Source: Neurospora tetraspora (lineage: Eukaryota; Ascomycota; Sordariomycetes; Sordariales; Sordariaceae). Taken from it: a DNA stretch of 64,000 bases. Within the stretch, counting starts at the first letter, position 1. Every line of letters starts with the position of its first letter. The stretch covers positions 2,604,001 through 2,668,000 of the forward strand of contig NW_026944388.1 in the NCBI RefSeq assembly GCF_033439725.1, read 5' to 3'. The translations under genes were made by a program, and so were the position numbers. Shown in pieces: positions 20,950-32,302 of this stretch. The notes beneath the pieces were generated by a model. It did not search any database. It was given only the letters and a program-made list of their open reading frames with translations, and was not told where the DNA came from.

Positions 20950-23151
20950 ATGGTGACCACTTCTTCCCTCCGGGGAGCCATCCTCTCAGCCCTCCTCTCC
21001 TCGGTCTCTCTCACCGCAGCGGCTAGCAACAGCTCACCCTCTCCCAACACCCTCGACTCCGATCTCACTATCATTGTCAACAACGATCTCCAAGGTATTC
21101 TCACTTTTCCTCTTGGACCCAGCCAGACTTGACGCTGACGAAGTACAGGCCCGTCCAGCCCCTCCGCCAACGCCTCCGTCCTCCTCCTCTCCAACTCGCT
21201 TCCCTTCTCCCAAGCTTCCCAATCCTGCTCTTCCTTGGGCGAATCGCTTTACTCTCCCGAGCTCGTTTCCACGGCAGCAATCAAGTCCAACCTCGATTAC
21301 CTCCTTTACCGCTCCGGAAAGTGCCCATCGCTCGGAACAACCTTTTGGATCGCCCCTTCGTCAGAAAACCCGTCCGTGCCGAGGGTGATTGACGTTTCCC
21401 CGTCTGGCCGGATTTCTATCTCCAATGTGAGAAGTGGCAAAGGGAAGACAGCGGAGTATCCGGTCCTGTGCACGCAAACTGCGCCGTTTTCCAACAACCA
21501 GGCACAAGACAAGAGTGAAAAGTGGCAAGTTGGTGTACAGGGAGTGAATGGGAATGAGAAGGTGACTGGTTTCCGGGATCGGCTTTCTTTCCGGTTTCTG
21601 GGGTTGCGGTACGCTCCCAAGCCGGAGAGATTCACTTACTCTACCCTGTACCGTGGAGATGGAGGAAAGGGGAAGCAAAAGGAGGTGAGCGGGTTGGAGT
21701 ACGGTAGCCAATGCGTGCAGGGCGGTGGAGGAGCTGGACAAAGTGAGGACTGTCTGTTTCTGAATGTTTGGACTCCTTACCTCCCCGCCGCTGCGGATGG
21801 TGGAAACAAAGGAAAGGGTAAGGGTGGTGACAAGAAGAAGAAGGATTTGAGGCCGGTAGCTGTTTGGATCCATGGTGGTGCCTTCACTAGTGGAACTTCT
21901 TCCGATTCCACCTTTGACGGCGGCAACATGGCTTCGCGGGGAGACGTAGTGGTTGTTGCTATCAACTACCGCCTCTCCACGCTTGGCTTCCTTGCACTCG
22001 CGGATGGAAAGACCAACGGCAACTACGGCCTTGCTGACCAGGTCACCGCTCTGCAATGGGTGCGCGAAAACATCGCCAAGTTCGGCGGTGACCCCGATCA
22101 AGTGACCATCTTCGGCCAATCTGCCGGCGCTGGCTCCGTTCGCGCGCTGCTGGCCAGCCCCAAGGCCAAGGGCTTGTTTAAGGGTGCCATCCCGTTGAGC
22201 AACCTCGGCGGTATCAACTACGGCACCACCTACAGCCGGTACTACACCATTGCCGAGGAGATGGCCGTAGCCGGCAACGCCATCCTCGCTGCCACCAACT
22301 GCACCGACGTGGCCTGCCTGCGTCAACTCCCCGCTGAGAAGCTTACCAGCGGCACCGCAGCCCGCTACCTCGTCGTCGACGGCACCTACCTCGTCTCCCC
22401 CGAGCTCGACCTCTCCCGCAGCACCGGCCCCAGCGGCATCGACCTAATGATGGGCATCATCCACGACGACGGCGCGCCCTTCATCAGCTACCCATCCACC
22501 GCCAACCAAACCGCCTACCTGCTCTCCCAAGGCTTCTCGCCCTCCCTCGCCTCACCATCCCTCTTCCCCCTCCCGCCAACCCCCAACGCCACCCTCGCCC
22601 TCTTCAATTCCTCCTCCCGCCTCGCAACCGACGGCATCTTCCGCTGCATCGACCAAGCCACCGTGCAAGCCGGGCTGGCCAACAACCGCTTCTCGCGCGT
22701 TTTTTATTACGAGTTCGACCGGACCTACCAGACCGGCGGCTGGCCCAACCTGGACGTGTGCGAGCCTCCCAAGACGGCGTCGCACCCGTTTGGGGACCCG
22801 AGCAAGCCGTATCTGCGGTGCCACTCGGGCGAGCTGTACTATGTCTTTGGCAACTTGGCCAGACAGGGGCTACCCGTGCGGGACGAGAAGGATCTGCCGT
22901 TTGAGCAGTTCGTGCTGGATAGCTTTGCGAGCTTCATCCGGACGGGAGATCCGAATCCTGACGAGGGGTTCTTGAGGGCGAGGGGCTTTGAGAGTACGAG
23001 GAGGGAGGTGCAGAGGGGTGAGTGGGTGGCTAGTAGCAGGAGAGCGGGAGTCATGTTGAAGGTGTTGGATTGGCCTAGTCGGTTGGAGAGTGGATGGAGG
23101 GAGGTGCAGCAGTGTAAGGGGATTGGGTTGGGGGTGGATTATTACTTGTGA
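20950..23151 (+). CDS. Secreted type-B carboxylesterase with extra N-terminal domain
   Basis: Exon 1 (20950-21094) and exon 2 (21149-23151) flank a 54-nt intron with a CTGAC branch site; the product is 715 aa. A signal peptide (about 1-24, ending in an Ala-rich segment) is followed by an unusual region of about 150 residues. It contains FSQASQSCSSLGESLYSPEL and a later TTFWIAPS, loosely like a C-type-lectin-like fold. The alpha/beta-hydrolase follows: oxyanion loop HGGAF at 290-294, nucleophile Ser373 in GQSAGAG, acid position in HDDG (Asp488/489) and catalytic His607 in CHSGELYYVFG. Family members hydrolyse carboxylic esters outside the cell. The acid is usually Glu and here looks like Asp. 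A Lys/Gly-rich insert (GNKGKGKGGDKKKK) sits at about 263-281. The substrate is unknown. Confidence 0.85.
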
Positions 23152-24388
23152 GAGGAGCACGATGGTGAGGTAGGTGGTGAGGATGCCGAAGTATGTAGGC
23201 CAAGTGATGAGTCCAAATAAGGCAGTCAACCATGCGCCTGAAAGTAAATATGAAGCACAATCTTGATCTTCGAAGAACCTCTCATTCTCAATGAGCGGCC
23301 ACTCCATGGAGTGTTCATTCAAGGCCAAGGGCATGATGTTGCCAATGTGATGAACCGTGATGACCTCTATCGCGCTGCGTCCCACCATCGCTATCTTATC
23401 GCGCCCTCCCAATCCAACACCCCACCAAGAATTTCACCGCGCCAGCTGCCACCACCTGTCTCCACCCCAAACACCACAACTCCGCCAAGCCCTAGCCCCA
23501 CCAGCCCCAAACATTTCCCACCCATATAAAAAAGCCTTCTGCTCCCCTCCTTTCCGATTCCTTTTCTCTTTTTTTTCTTCAGTGGCAAGGACGCTCTCTC
23601 TACACCGCCATGTGTTGGGGAGTGGCCTTGTTTACTAACTACATTAAAAATGGCGGCTCCGCATAGCGGCTTGCTGAGGGTTACTCTTGTACCATACTCC
23701 CGATGGGTCTTCCTCCGTTCCCGGCCTCCTAAAGTAATGCTTCTCCATCTCTTCCCTTTACACTAGTCGCGGACGTCGAACATTCTAGGTCCGTGATCGT
23801 GGGGTGGTTTCGACATTTCTTTTTTTGAAACAATTTTTTTTTTTTTCGCTGTGTTCGCTCCTTGAGGGGGGCGACGTGGGGAAGAAGTGTGAAGTTCTTG
23901 TCATGGATGAATGTGTGGCAGTTTGATCTTGAATGGATGAGCTTTGGAGACGGATCGCTTCCTGTCACTTTGATGTGTGTTTGTGTGCGCTGTGTGCAAA
24001 ATGCGTTTCGAAACTCGAGAGAGAATTAAGCACTCGCGCTTTTGCGGTTATCACCAGTTGTGTGTCTGTTCAGATGTTGTTGCTCCGTGAGAAGGACTGC
24101 ATGTCGGTTTGGGAAAGACGCGAACCGCCAACGTTACAATGTCGATTCGAGTTGAAGGTCGTCCATCTGTCTCGTTCTCACCCAACGTAGACTGTGAGAA
24201 CCGACATGATGAGAAAGTGCAATGCGTTTAAGATATGCCAGTGCCATTATACACAGCCACCTAGCCAACGAGAACTGGTGCAGGCGACTCTTAACTGTTC
24301 CCAAGGAATTCATAAAGTCTATTCTATGTATGCAAAACCCATCTAAGAGAACTCGCTCTCGACACCCAACAAAACCCATCTCACCACT
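23152..24388. other. Spacer between convergent genes
   Basis: No gene was recognised between the esterase (+) and the NADH pyrophosphatase (-). A CATATAAAAAAG motif at about 23522 is followed by a pyrimidine-rich run ending TTCAG. It could start a non-coding transcript, but no reading frame follows it. Homopolymer T/A runs occur near 23816-23846. Confidence 0.4.
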
Positions 24389-25747
24389 TCAAATCTTCGG
24401 CATAGTCCACCACCCCTCCACCACCGCATTGATCAACCGATTCGCAATAGCCGTCTGCGGCGGCAATCTCAACGCGCCCTCCACGTATCCCTCCGGCGCC
24501 GGGTCTCCCAGAGCACTCGCCCCCGTAAGCAGCGCCTCCTTGGCCTCCTCCAGCGGGAACCACTTCGCATCCTCCAGCTCCGCATCGTGACCCAAGAAGA
24601 TCTTCTCTCCATCACCGGGCAATGCCTGGCCAATGGCTCCAATCATCAAACTAGCCGGGAACGGCCACGGCTGCGAGCTGTGCAGCACCACTCGTCCAAC
24701 GGTAACACCGCTCTCCTCCCAGACCTCACGGCGGACCGCCTCCTCGATCGACTCTCCCTGCTCCTGGAACCCGGCGAGGGTGCTGTACCAGTACTGAGGC
24801 CAGCGCCGGTTGCGGCCGAGCAGGACCTTGGTGCCGTCGGCGCTGACGATGGCCATGATCACGGTCGGGTCGGTTCGCGGGAAGGACAGGTTCGAGAGGG
24901 TGCCCCGAGTGGCGCAGGGAGCGCGGTCCTTGCTCTTGTCCGTCGGGGGACACACGCGCTTGGTGCCGGAGTGCACGGAGACGGTGCGCTGGCCGCATTG
25001 GGCGCAGAAAGGGTTGCGGGCGTTCCAGTCGATTAGGGAGCGGGCTTGGGCGTACATGGCAGCTGTTCGTTCCTCTCATCAGTATTCACCCCCCCTTCAA
25101 AAAGTCCTGGTAGGTAGGATCATAAAGCCGTAAGTAAACTCACCATGCCCAGCCTCCAACGCCATCCCCCTAGGACTAGCGCTCAAAAACGCATGTCCCT
25201 TCTCCTCCTCCATCTTCCTAATCAACTCCTCCGCCTTTGCCTTCTTTCCCTCCGGCCCGGCATCCCCTTCACGCGGCGTAACATCAACAGCAAAATACGG
25301 CTGTCCCCTAAACTGCTTCCACTCAAACACATCCTTCTCTTCACCAGGGGCAGCATCCAAAAGATCCACGCCCAAAAACACCACCACCCTCTCCCCTGCA
25401 GCCCTCTCACTATCAAACCCACCCACAACCTCCTCCTCACTCTTAAACACCTCCTCCGCCCCACCCAACAACCCCCTCACATCTTCCGGTCCCGCAAACC
25501 CCAACCGCGACCCATCCTCCTTGCTCTCCACCATGGGCCCGAGGCTGTTCAGCAACACAAACTTGGCACTGTGATGGGAAAATGCGGCCCTCAGAAAAAG
25601 GTGGTCGGATCGCAACCAGGAGAGCCGGTTGAGAGGGGAGCCGGAGAAGTAGTTGGCTGTTTCGGGACCGAATTTGCGGGCGAGAGCTGAGGTGGTGCCC
25701 CCGGAGGAGGAGAGGTAGGGGAGGATTGGGAGGGCTGGTGAGGGCAT
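24389..25747 (-). CDS. npy1: NADH pyrophosphatase (Nudix hydrolase)
   Basis: Exons 25747-25144 and 25062-24389 are joined across an 81-nt intron and give 425 aa. The order is that of NudC/Npy1. An N-terminal NADH-pyrophosphatase domain comes first, then a zinc ribbon with C221, C224, C239 and C251. Next comes the Nudix box G299-V321 (GFQEQGESIEEAVRREVWEE then SGV), which fits GX5EX7REUXEEXGU exactly. Last is the SQPWPFP array at 331-337 that marks NADH-preferring members. The enzyme cleaves NADH to NMNH and AMP; yeast Npy1 is peroxisomal. The C-terminus PKI is not a classical PTS1, so location is open. ATG 25747 (MPSPALPIL) was chosen over the longer open frame because the upstream part is His/Thr-rich leader-like sequence. 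The gene is convergent with the esterase. A gene-family name is used; yeast nomenclature may not apply. Confidence 0.92.
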
Positions 25748-26610
25748 GGCGGCTGGTTGTTCAGTAGGTGGTTTGGTGGGTGCGTGGTGTTGTATTATGG
25801 TGGTGGTGGTTGGGTGGTGATGAGGTTGAGAGTGGGATACCGCCAGATGAGTTGACTGTACGTAGGTAGAGGTATGTATGCGGTGCAGGTGTCGGACTCT
25901 GCAGAACGAGATGAGATGAACAGGTGGTGATTTTACGACGATTCTGGGCCCCATGAGATGTTCTGAGCGGGTGTTTGTTCAAGCGGAAAAGAATTCTACT
26001 ACGACATAAAAAGCAAAGGGGATTCGATTCGCCATCAACGACCGAGGTCGCGATTGACTAAGCCGATGCCGGATTTCCAATCCCTCGGGCAGGGCGGGGC
26101 GGGGGCACAGCGGGGCAAAACTCGCGCCAAACTCGCGCCAGCACAGCGATCGGGAACCGGAGATGTGGACGTGGTGCTGTTGATGAGTAATTTGATCTTT
26201 GTCGCCGCGATGTAACAACATGCGATCCTTGATAACGATATCCCCTCCAGGAGATGTACGGGATGTCCCCAGATCAGTTCCCCGGATATCGCGGGTTCCG
26301 TTGTCCGTTGAAACCGAATGTTGTCGGAAGTGCGCCGGACATGCCTGTCCAAAGCATAATCATACAAATCACCGGGCAATTCACATAGCACAGAAGCAAA
26401 AGAACCAAATATGGACCGCAATTCCTTTAGATTTTAACCCTTCAGAACTACGGAGCTCCTCATGTAGACCGTCCAACAGCGACACCCATTATCTCTCGCA
26501 GCTGCCCAATTACAGAAACCAGTATGACCTAATCAAAGGCTGACTAGTAACTGTACCCCAACAAACGAGAGGCAAGAAGCAATCGCTGCCTTAGCAGACG
26601 ATGACCACAT
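25748..26610. other. Spacer upstream of the Nudix gene
   Basis: This is the promoter side of the NADH pyrophosphatase gene and the 3' side of the L10a gene. A short direct repeat AAACTCGCGCCA occurs in tandem at about 26118-26143. Nothing else was recognised. Confidence 0.4.
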
Positions 26611-27428
26611 TTAGTAGAGGCGCTTGGGGGGAGACATGGTAGCCTTGATGGTAAGGCTACCAACGTTCTGCCAGCCCTTCTTGAGGAGGGAGACGAGGTA
26701 GTTGATGGCCAACATGATGTTACCAACGAGCTGCTCCTGGGTCATGCCAACGTTGCCGACGGCGACACCCATGCAGAGAACCTTCTTGAGCTGGAACTTG
26801 ATGGTGGACTTGACCTCGTTGAGCTTGCCGGTAAGGTCGTCGGAGTGAGAGACGGGGGTGGGGAACTTGCCAGCTGTAGTAGTGCCAACGTTAGCATTTT
26901 GTTTCTCTCGTCAATCGGGAACTCGAGAAAAACACATACCCTTGGAAAGACCGGGACCGAGCAGACGGGGGATCTGCTTGATGAGGGCCTCGGAGGCGAC
27001 GAAGGCATCGTACTTGCGAGCAAGCTTCTTGATGAGCTTCTTGTTCTTGTTGAGCTTCTTGAGATCGTCGACGGACATGGCGTCAACACCGCCGTGCTTG
27101 GCACGATCGATATCGTGCTGGTCACCGAGAATGCAGATGCTCATGTTGGGGCGGGGGATGCTGGGCAGGCGGATGGTGCCAGAGAAACGCTTGTCACGCT
27201 GGGGATCATAGTTCTTGAGGCCGATCTGGAGCTCGACGGTCTCGAGGAAGTTGCGCTTCTTGGTCTCGTTAGAGTACTCAAGAAGGTCAGTAACGTGCTG
27301 ACGCACAGCGGCTGTCGAGGGTCAATATAATCAGCGATTTATTTCATTTTGGTGTCGTCGTCATCGCGAAATCGCGAAATGACGATTCCTATCAATTGCG
27401 AAAACGTACCGACGGAAATCTTGGACAT
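26611..27428 (-). CDS. 60S ribosomal protein uL1 (L10a)
   Basis: Three exons, 27428-27410, 27311-26940 and 26873-26611, encode 217 aa, exactly the usual eukaryotic L10a length. The protein runs from [17 protein letters not shown] to [10 protein letters not shown] and matches the uL1 family throughout, including [23 protein letters not shown]. The tiny 19-nt first exon, ending one base into a codon, is typical of fungal ribosomal protein genes. Introns are 100 nt (27311/27410 side) and 66 nt. The protein binds 23S/28S-type rRNA at the L1 stalk and helps release deacylated tRNA. High expression is expected. Confidence 0.97.
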
Positions 27429-27994
27429 CTTGGCCGTCTTCCTGTAGAATTTCTTCTATAGGTATGCTATGTTGCGTCTGTCGACTTGAACGAAGGGATC
27501 AGGAAAGGATTTTGTTGCAGTGGATGGTGGATTTTTGTGTCTTGTGCGGAGTCAGTTGCCGGAGAACTGCGCTAAACCTAATTTGGTTCACCGGCTGGCC
27601 GGCAGATAGGTGGTCTGTGCATTTTGCCGTCGTCAATGCCGTCACCCCATTCGCGCCCCCGGCCCCTGAATTCACTTGTCATATCACCACCAAGTCGCAC
27701 GGCGTAAAGGTTCACCAAGGCAAAGATGGGTAGCAGGCCATACGATAACTCCATTGCTTGGTCCCTTCCGACCATTCGGGGTGTAACAGCCAGCTACACA
27801 AGCACATACTCATTAACAGTATAAGCAGACAATTACTTCGCTTGACTTTCGTAGAACCAACAAACTCCACCCTTGATACATCATGTCCTCCCATCCATAC
27901 CCGTTGAAGCGTCCATATAAATCCGTCCCTCCTCTTGCTGGAGCCATGCTTTTCCGGTAGGGTGTGTTCCATCAAATTCACCCTTATACATCAT
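27429..27994. other. Spacer upstream of the L10a gene
   Basis: This is the promoter region of the ribosomal protein gene and the 3' side of the glomulin-like gene. No conserved element was recognised by eye. Confidence 0.4.
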
Positions 27995-30053
27995 CTACTT
28001 CTCGACAGCAAAGCCCTCCGCCGCCTCCAACCGACTTAGCCGCTCTCCCAATACATCCAAGTCGAACTGCAACGACCCCAACTCTCGGCCCTCAACCTCG
28101 CCGCTGTCTACGGCCTTCTTCACCTTCGCGACCGCATCCTTAAGCGGGGCAAACCAGCGCTCCTTGACCGTCGCATCCAAGTTCGGAGGCAACACCCTCC
28201 TCCACTTGTCTGCCGAACTCCACAAGAATAAGGCAAAGTTCACAGCCTGGAGAAAGAAGGGGGCATTGGTGCCCAAGTTTTGCACCAGCTCCTGGAGATC
28301 CAGTTCCTTGAGGGAGTCCATGTTGGGGAATACCACGTACTGAACCGTCTCGAGTGCCTGAGGACCAGCGAAGACGTTCATGTTTGTTCCAGCTCTCGAT
28401 CTCGTGCCAGGTGTCGCAGCGCCCGGCTGCAGGGTTGGTGATGGGAGGGGAGCTTGGTTGTTCGGAGCCGCCAGGTTTTGAGGTGCTGCTTGCGCATTGG
28501 GGGCGGCAGCAATAAGTTCCTCGCGGAGCCATGTGATTGCGCACGCCTTGAGTGATGCGTAGTCGCAGTTTTCGAGAAGATCGTACAGAATCTTGAGACG
28601 GTCGTCGTCGGCTGGATCAGCGTGCAATACCAGCCCGGCAAGACAGCTCGCGGCATTGCGCACGTGTAGTTGTGGGTGGAAGACGGCAATGAGCGTTACG
28701 CAAAGGATGTAGCTCATGTAGTCCGAGGTAGGCCCATCGGGCGACGTCGTTTGGTTGACGAGCGATGCCTTGGGAATTTCTGAAATAAGACCCTTGTCGT
28801 GAAGCCAAAGGCCGATGGTAACCAGGGCTTGTACCGTGCCTGGTGCTTTTAGAATCTGATCCTCGGCATCGTCTTGAAGGAACTTCTCGAGCATGGCGAG
28901 GTGATTGGGGAAGATGTGCATATCGGGGACCGGGTGGTCGGAGTCGAACACTGTTGTCGAGAACACCCAATATGCCAATAGGATAACGCACCCGCCCGTC
29001 AACAATCCAATGTCTTCCGGCTTGGATATGTCTTCTGATTTGGATAGGGGATCGGTATGGAGTGGGCCCTCGCTGACCTGGCTGAGGAAGGTCTTGTCGC
29101 AAGAGGACAAACCAAGGTCGGCGATCAATGCCTGTGGTATCCTTAGGTTAGCACACTCGACGATATTTCATTCACGGGGGACAGAGAGTCAAACATACCA
29201 CCAACTGTCCAACGGCGCCATCTTTCTCCGACAACTCCTTCTCTTCACGAAATCTCGCCATGAGGGTCTTGCGCCCAGGGACAATCTTCTCCGGGTTGTA
29301 AAACTCCAACAGCCTTGGTGCCCACGCCACGTCGTTCTTGTTAACGAAAGACTCGAGAATGCATGTCGCAAAGCTCAAGAGCAACCTTTCCTGTATCGCC
29401 GTCTCTGTGGGATCCTCGGTTACCTTGTCTGCCTCGGGATCGGGGGCATTCTTAGTGGCATCCCCATGCTGATCTGGATTCGCGACATTGACGCTCGACT
29501 TGCGGGTGGGGAGAGGTGGCCTCTTGTTGCCAGCCAAGCTGCGCACGAGATTGATGACGGCCGCGGTCATCTCATGGTTGGGCCGGTAGGTGCTGTAGAT
29601 GGTCTGTAGGGATGTTGCGAGGAATCGGCTCGGGTATTTTGTCTTGATGCGCTTGTGCAGGATGGATAGCATGTTGACGAGGGTGATGAACTTTTGCTTA
29701 AACGGCACCGACTTTTCGCCGTTTGTCTCGCCCGCCTCGCTTTCATCGTCGCTCTGATAGCCGTCATCCTGGCTGAGGAGTTCGAGTGTCTCGAGGACCT
29801 TGAGAATAACTTCACGGGGGTTGCCCAGTCGCGCAATCGTCTCCAAGCACTCGTCGGAGCCGGGGAGATTGACTAGGTTATAAACCAGATCCCAGCCGAT
29901 TTCCTGGGTGAGCTCTGCATCCTGGAGCACCTCATTAAGGGTCGGCAGGACGGCCGGGGAGATGTTCGTCTCGACAATGGTGAGGTATGTGAAGCGGTCA
30001 GTGGCAGGGGGCTTGGCCTCTTTGATGGCCGCGATGGCCTTTTCGGAATCCAT
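27995..30053 (-). CDS. YAP1-binding / ALF4 / glomulin-family protein
   Basis: Exons 30053-29199 (285 codons) and 29131-27995 are joined across a 67-nt intron with a GCTAACC branch site; the product is 663 aa. The sequence is an all-helical, HEAT-like protein with conserved-looking pieces such as EIGWDLVYNLVNLPGSDECLE near the N-terminus and LHVRNAASCLAGLVLHADPADDDRLKILYDLLENCDY in the second half, the layout of the Ybp1/Ybp2-glomulin family. Yeast Ybp1 helps the peroxidase signal reach transcription factor Yap1; glomulin and ALF4 bind cullin-RING ligases. Which role applies here cannot be told from sequence. An acidic loop (DDGYQSDDESEAGE) lies near residue 100, and a Pro/Ala/Gln-rich linker at about 500-530. 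Confidence 0.8.
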
Positions 30054-30706
30054 TGTTGCTGCCTAAGGGGTATTATCGCGGTTGTGGGATGCCGTTGTGG
30101 TGATAGTGTGGAAGCGGTATTCGTACAGTCGGTGGTGTCGTGTAGCAAACGAGTGATGGACACGGCGCGCGAAGGGAATGTTGGGATTGTATCTGAATGA
30201 CGGGAGCTCCTGATCCAAGTTGTTGCGTTGCAATCGTCGGTGGTGGTTGCGAGGCTGTGCACACAGACAGGGAGAGCTGAAAGTCTAGTGGTTCCTTGTT
30301 TGGGAATGGAGGATTGACATCAAGGTGCAGCACCACAAGCGAACAAGCTCAATGTTACCCCGCACTCCACCCTGTCGCCAAGCTGGGGTCCGCGACCAGT
30401 AGCTCTGGGCGCCTGTTTTAGGCTATGCAGACTATGTCGCTAACTGCCCTATACCGGAGATGGGTTGAGAAGACTTGAAGATGGTTCGAAATCAGCGACT
30501 CAGTGGCATTCAACGCAGAATTTATTTCAGTTTTTTTCCTCTCGTCAAGAGCCGGATGACCGGGTGGTTATGGATACCTCGTACTGTGGTTAGTAAACGA
30601 CCTGAAACGATCCACTGATGACGTCCTGATAGTACCGCCTTCCCTGCTGTGTTCAGGTACCCGAACATCAGGGCCCGGGGAGAGGAATCGAGACCTGAGC
30701 GCTGGA
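30054..30706. other. Spacer
   Basis: This is the promoter side of the glomulin-like gene and the 3' side of the SET-domain gene. No gene or RNA was recognised. Confidence 0.4.
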
Positions 30707-32302
30707 TTACCAACCTTCCTCGTCCTCATCCTCACCATCACTCCCATCCTCGACCCCAAAACACTCCGGCCTCTCATCACCTTCTATCCAATCCTCCCCT
30801 TCGTCTTCCTCCCCATACCCTCCGCTCTTCCGACTCCTCCAACTCCCATGACCCCACGGATCCCTCGCCAACTCCTTCATCTCCCTAACCTCCTCATCCC
30901 CTTCCCCCAACACCATCGCCCCAAACTCTACCGCCAATTCCGCCCACTTCATCGCCATCCACGCCTCTCCCACTATACTATACTCCCTCGCCGCGATCGC
31001 ATATGCCTCAAATATCATCCCCCATAACCCCTCCATTTCATACAAGTTAACCAACGACTCCGCCATCTTCGTTCTATCCCCTTGCCCTCTGCTCCCAGTC
31101 ATCCATCCTTCCTCCTCCTCTCCCCTACCTACTTTGCTTCCATCATCTTTCCCTTCTTCCCTAAGCAGTCTCCGAAGTTCTTTTATTAGCCGAATCCTCC
31201 GATCCGACTCCTCCACCATTCCCCTCGAGCGCGAGCAAAGCTCACAAGAGCAATTAAATCCCCACACCGTCCTCAAGTGTTTCTGCCTCGCCTGACGGGA
31301 TTTGAGCGGGTTGATGTAGGAGATGGTGATTTCTTCCCCAGGCAAAATGTCTCGCACGGCAGTTATCACTTGAACTAGACCGGGACCATCTTTGTTGCTG
31401 TTCCAATCAAAACGGTAATCGGCGTTGGGACGGCAGTCGTGATTGAGGCGGGAGATGGGGGAGGCGAAGACTGTGTACCAGAGGTCGTCGGCTGGGTCGC
31501 CTGGTTCTTGGGGAGAGGCGTAGGGGTGAGAAGGAGGCGGAGATGGCCGGGGTGGAGGGATGTCAAAGGCGTTAGTGGTGATGATGGTGTCGGTCAAGGC
31601 TATTCGTGAGAGACCGTCGGTGACGTTGGCATTCTTCGATTGCGTGGAGAGGTTGAAAAAGGCCGAGCGGTGGGCCTGTGGGAGAGAGGAGATGGCGGCC
31701 GCTTCAAGTGAGATGTAATCGGTGCGCAAAAGCTCGTCGAAGACGCGGTAGTCGATCATAAGCGTCGGATGAGAGGAGAGGATGAGGGAACCGCGAGGGA
31801 TACGGGTGGTGGCGATGAGGCCGAGGCCTTTGCCGGGGATGGAGCTGATGGTGTACTTTGCAGGATTGGGTTTGGTAGTCGTAGAGGGCGAAGTGAAGGT
31901 TGGAAGGGAAGCAAGGTAAGCGGCTCGTTGAGCGGTGGTGATGAAAGAGATTCCGTGGCCATCGGCGTAGGAAGTGTCTGTGAAGACGCAGAATGCATCA
32001 TTGGAGCTGATGCGGTTGAAGCAGGATGTGGTATGACTCCAGTTGTGCCCTGATGGCGGGGTGAGATCTTCTCGAGGATGCGATCTGGTGTTATTCCCGA
32101 CGTAGTAAGTCAACGCATCGGTGTCGCCAGTCCCGAAAATATCGGCAGCAGATAACCGGAGGGAGCCGTCTCCTAGCCCCTCTGGTCCACACGCTTTGTG
32201 ATCATAGGCATGACTATGACTCTCGTCGACATCCGGATATACATTCTCATGTGCCAACACTATCGATGCGGCTCCGGCCAGCAGGAGCTCGGAGAGCTTC
32301 AT
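30707..32302 (-). CDS. SET-domain protein with a signal peptide
   Basis: An intronless frame of 531 aa. Residues 1-17 (MKLSELLLAGAASIVLA) are a clean signal peptide, followed by a His/Asp-rich segment and a Cys-containing region (C38, C94, C105). The SET domain runs from about 149 to 332. It has GKGLGLIATT (157-166), a long insert, RLNHDCRPN (285-293, the NHxxxPN motif) and GEEITISY (322-329). A post-SET-like CSCELC follows at 351-356. The rest is helical and ends in a very acidic tail. SET domains are lysine methyltransferases, usually nuclear or cytosolic, so entry into the secretory pathway is odd. Similar signal-peptide SET proteins are annotated in other filamentous ascomycetes but to my knowledge have no defined substrate. 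Catalytic residues look intact. There is no ER-retention signal (ends EEGW). Confidence 0.85.
   Translation of the reverse strand: MKLSELLLAGAASIVLAHENVYPDVDESHSHAYDHKACGPEGLGDGSLRLSAADIFGTGDTDALTYYVGNNTRSHPREDLTPPSGHNWSHTTSCFNRISSNDAFCVFTDTSYADGHGISFITTAQRAAYLASLPTFTSPSTTTKPNPAKYTISSIPGKGLGLIATTRIPRGSLILSSHPTLMIDYRVFDELLRTDYISLEAAAISSLPQAHRSAFFNLSTQSKNANVTDGLSRIALTDTIITTNAFDIPPPRPSPPPSHPYASPQEPGDPADDLWYTVFASPISRLNHDCRPNADYRFDWNSNKDGPGLVQVITAVRDILPGEEITISYINPLKSRQARQKHLRTVWGFNCSCELCSRSRGMVEESDRRIRLIKELRRLLREEGKDDGSKVGRGEEEEGWMTGSRGQGDRTKMAESLVNLYEMEGLWGMIFEAYAIAAREYSIVGEAWMAMKWAELAVEFGAMVLGEGDEEVREMKELARDPWGHGSWRSRKSGGYGEEDEGEDWIEGDERPECFGVEDGSDGEDEDEEGW

Noticed and set aside
23522-23690. 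TATA-like box, pyrimidine run and a short ATG frame (18 codons)
   Set aside because: The frame is too short and nothing coding follows; kept only as a remark in the spacer entry.
30480-30500. GGTTCGAAATC resembling a tRNA B box
   Set aside because: No cloverleaf, A box or acceptor pairing surrounds it. No tRNA gene was found anywhere in the window by eye.
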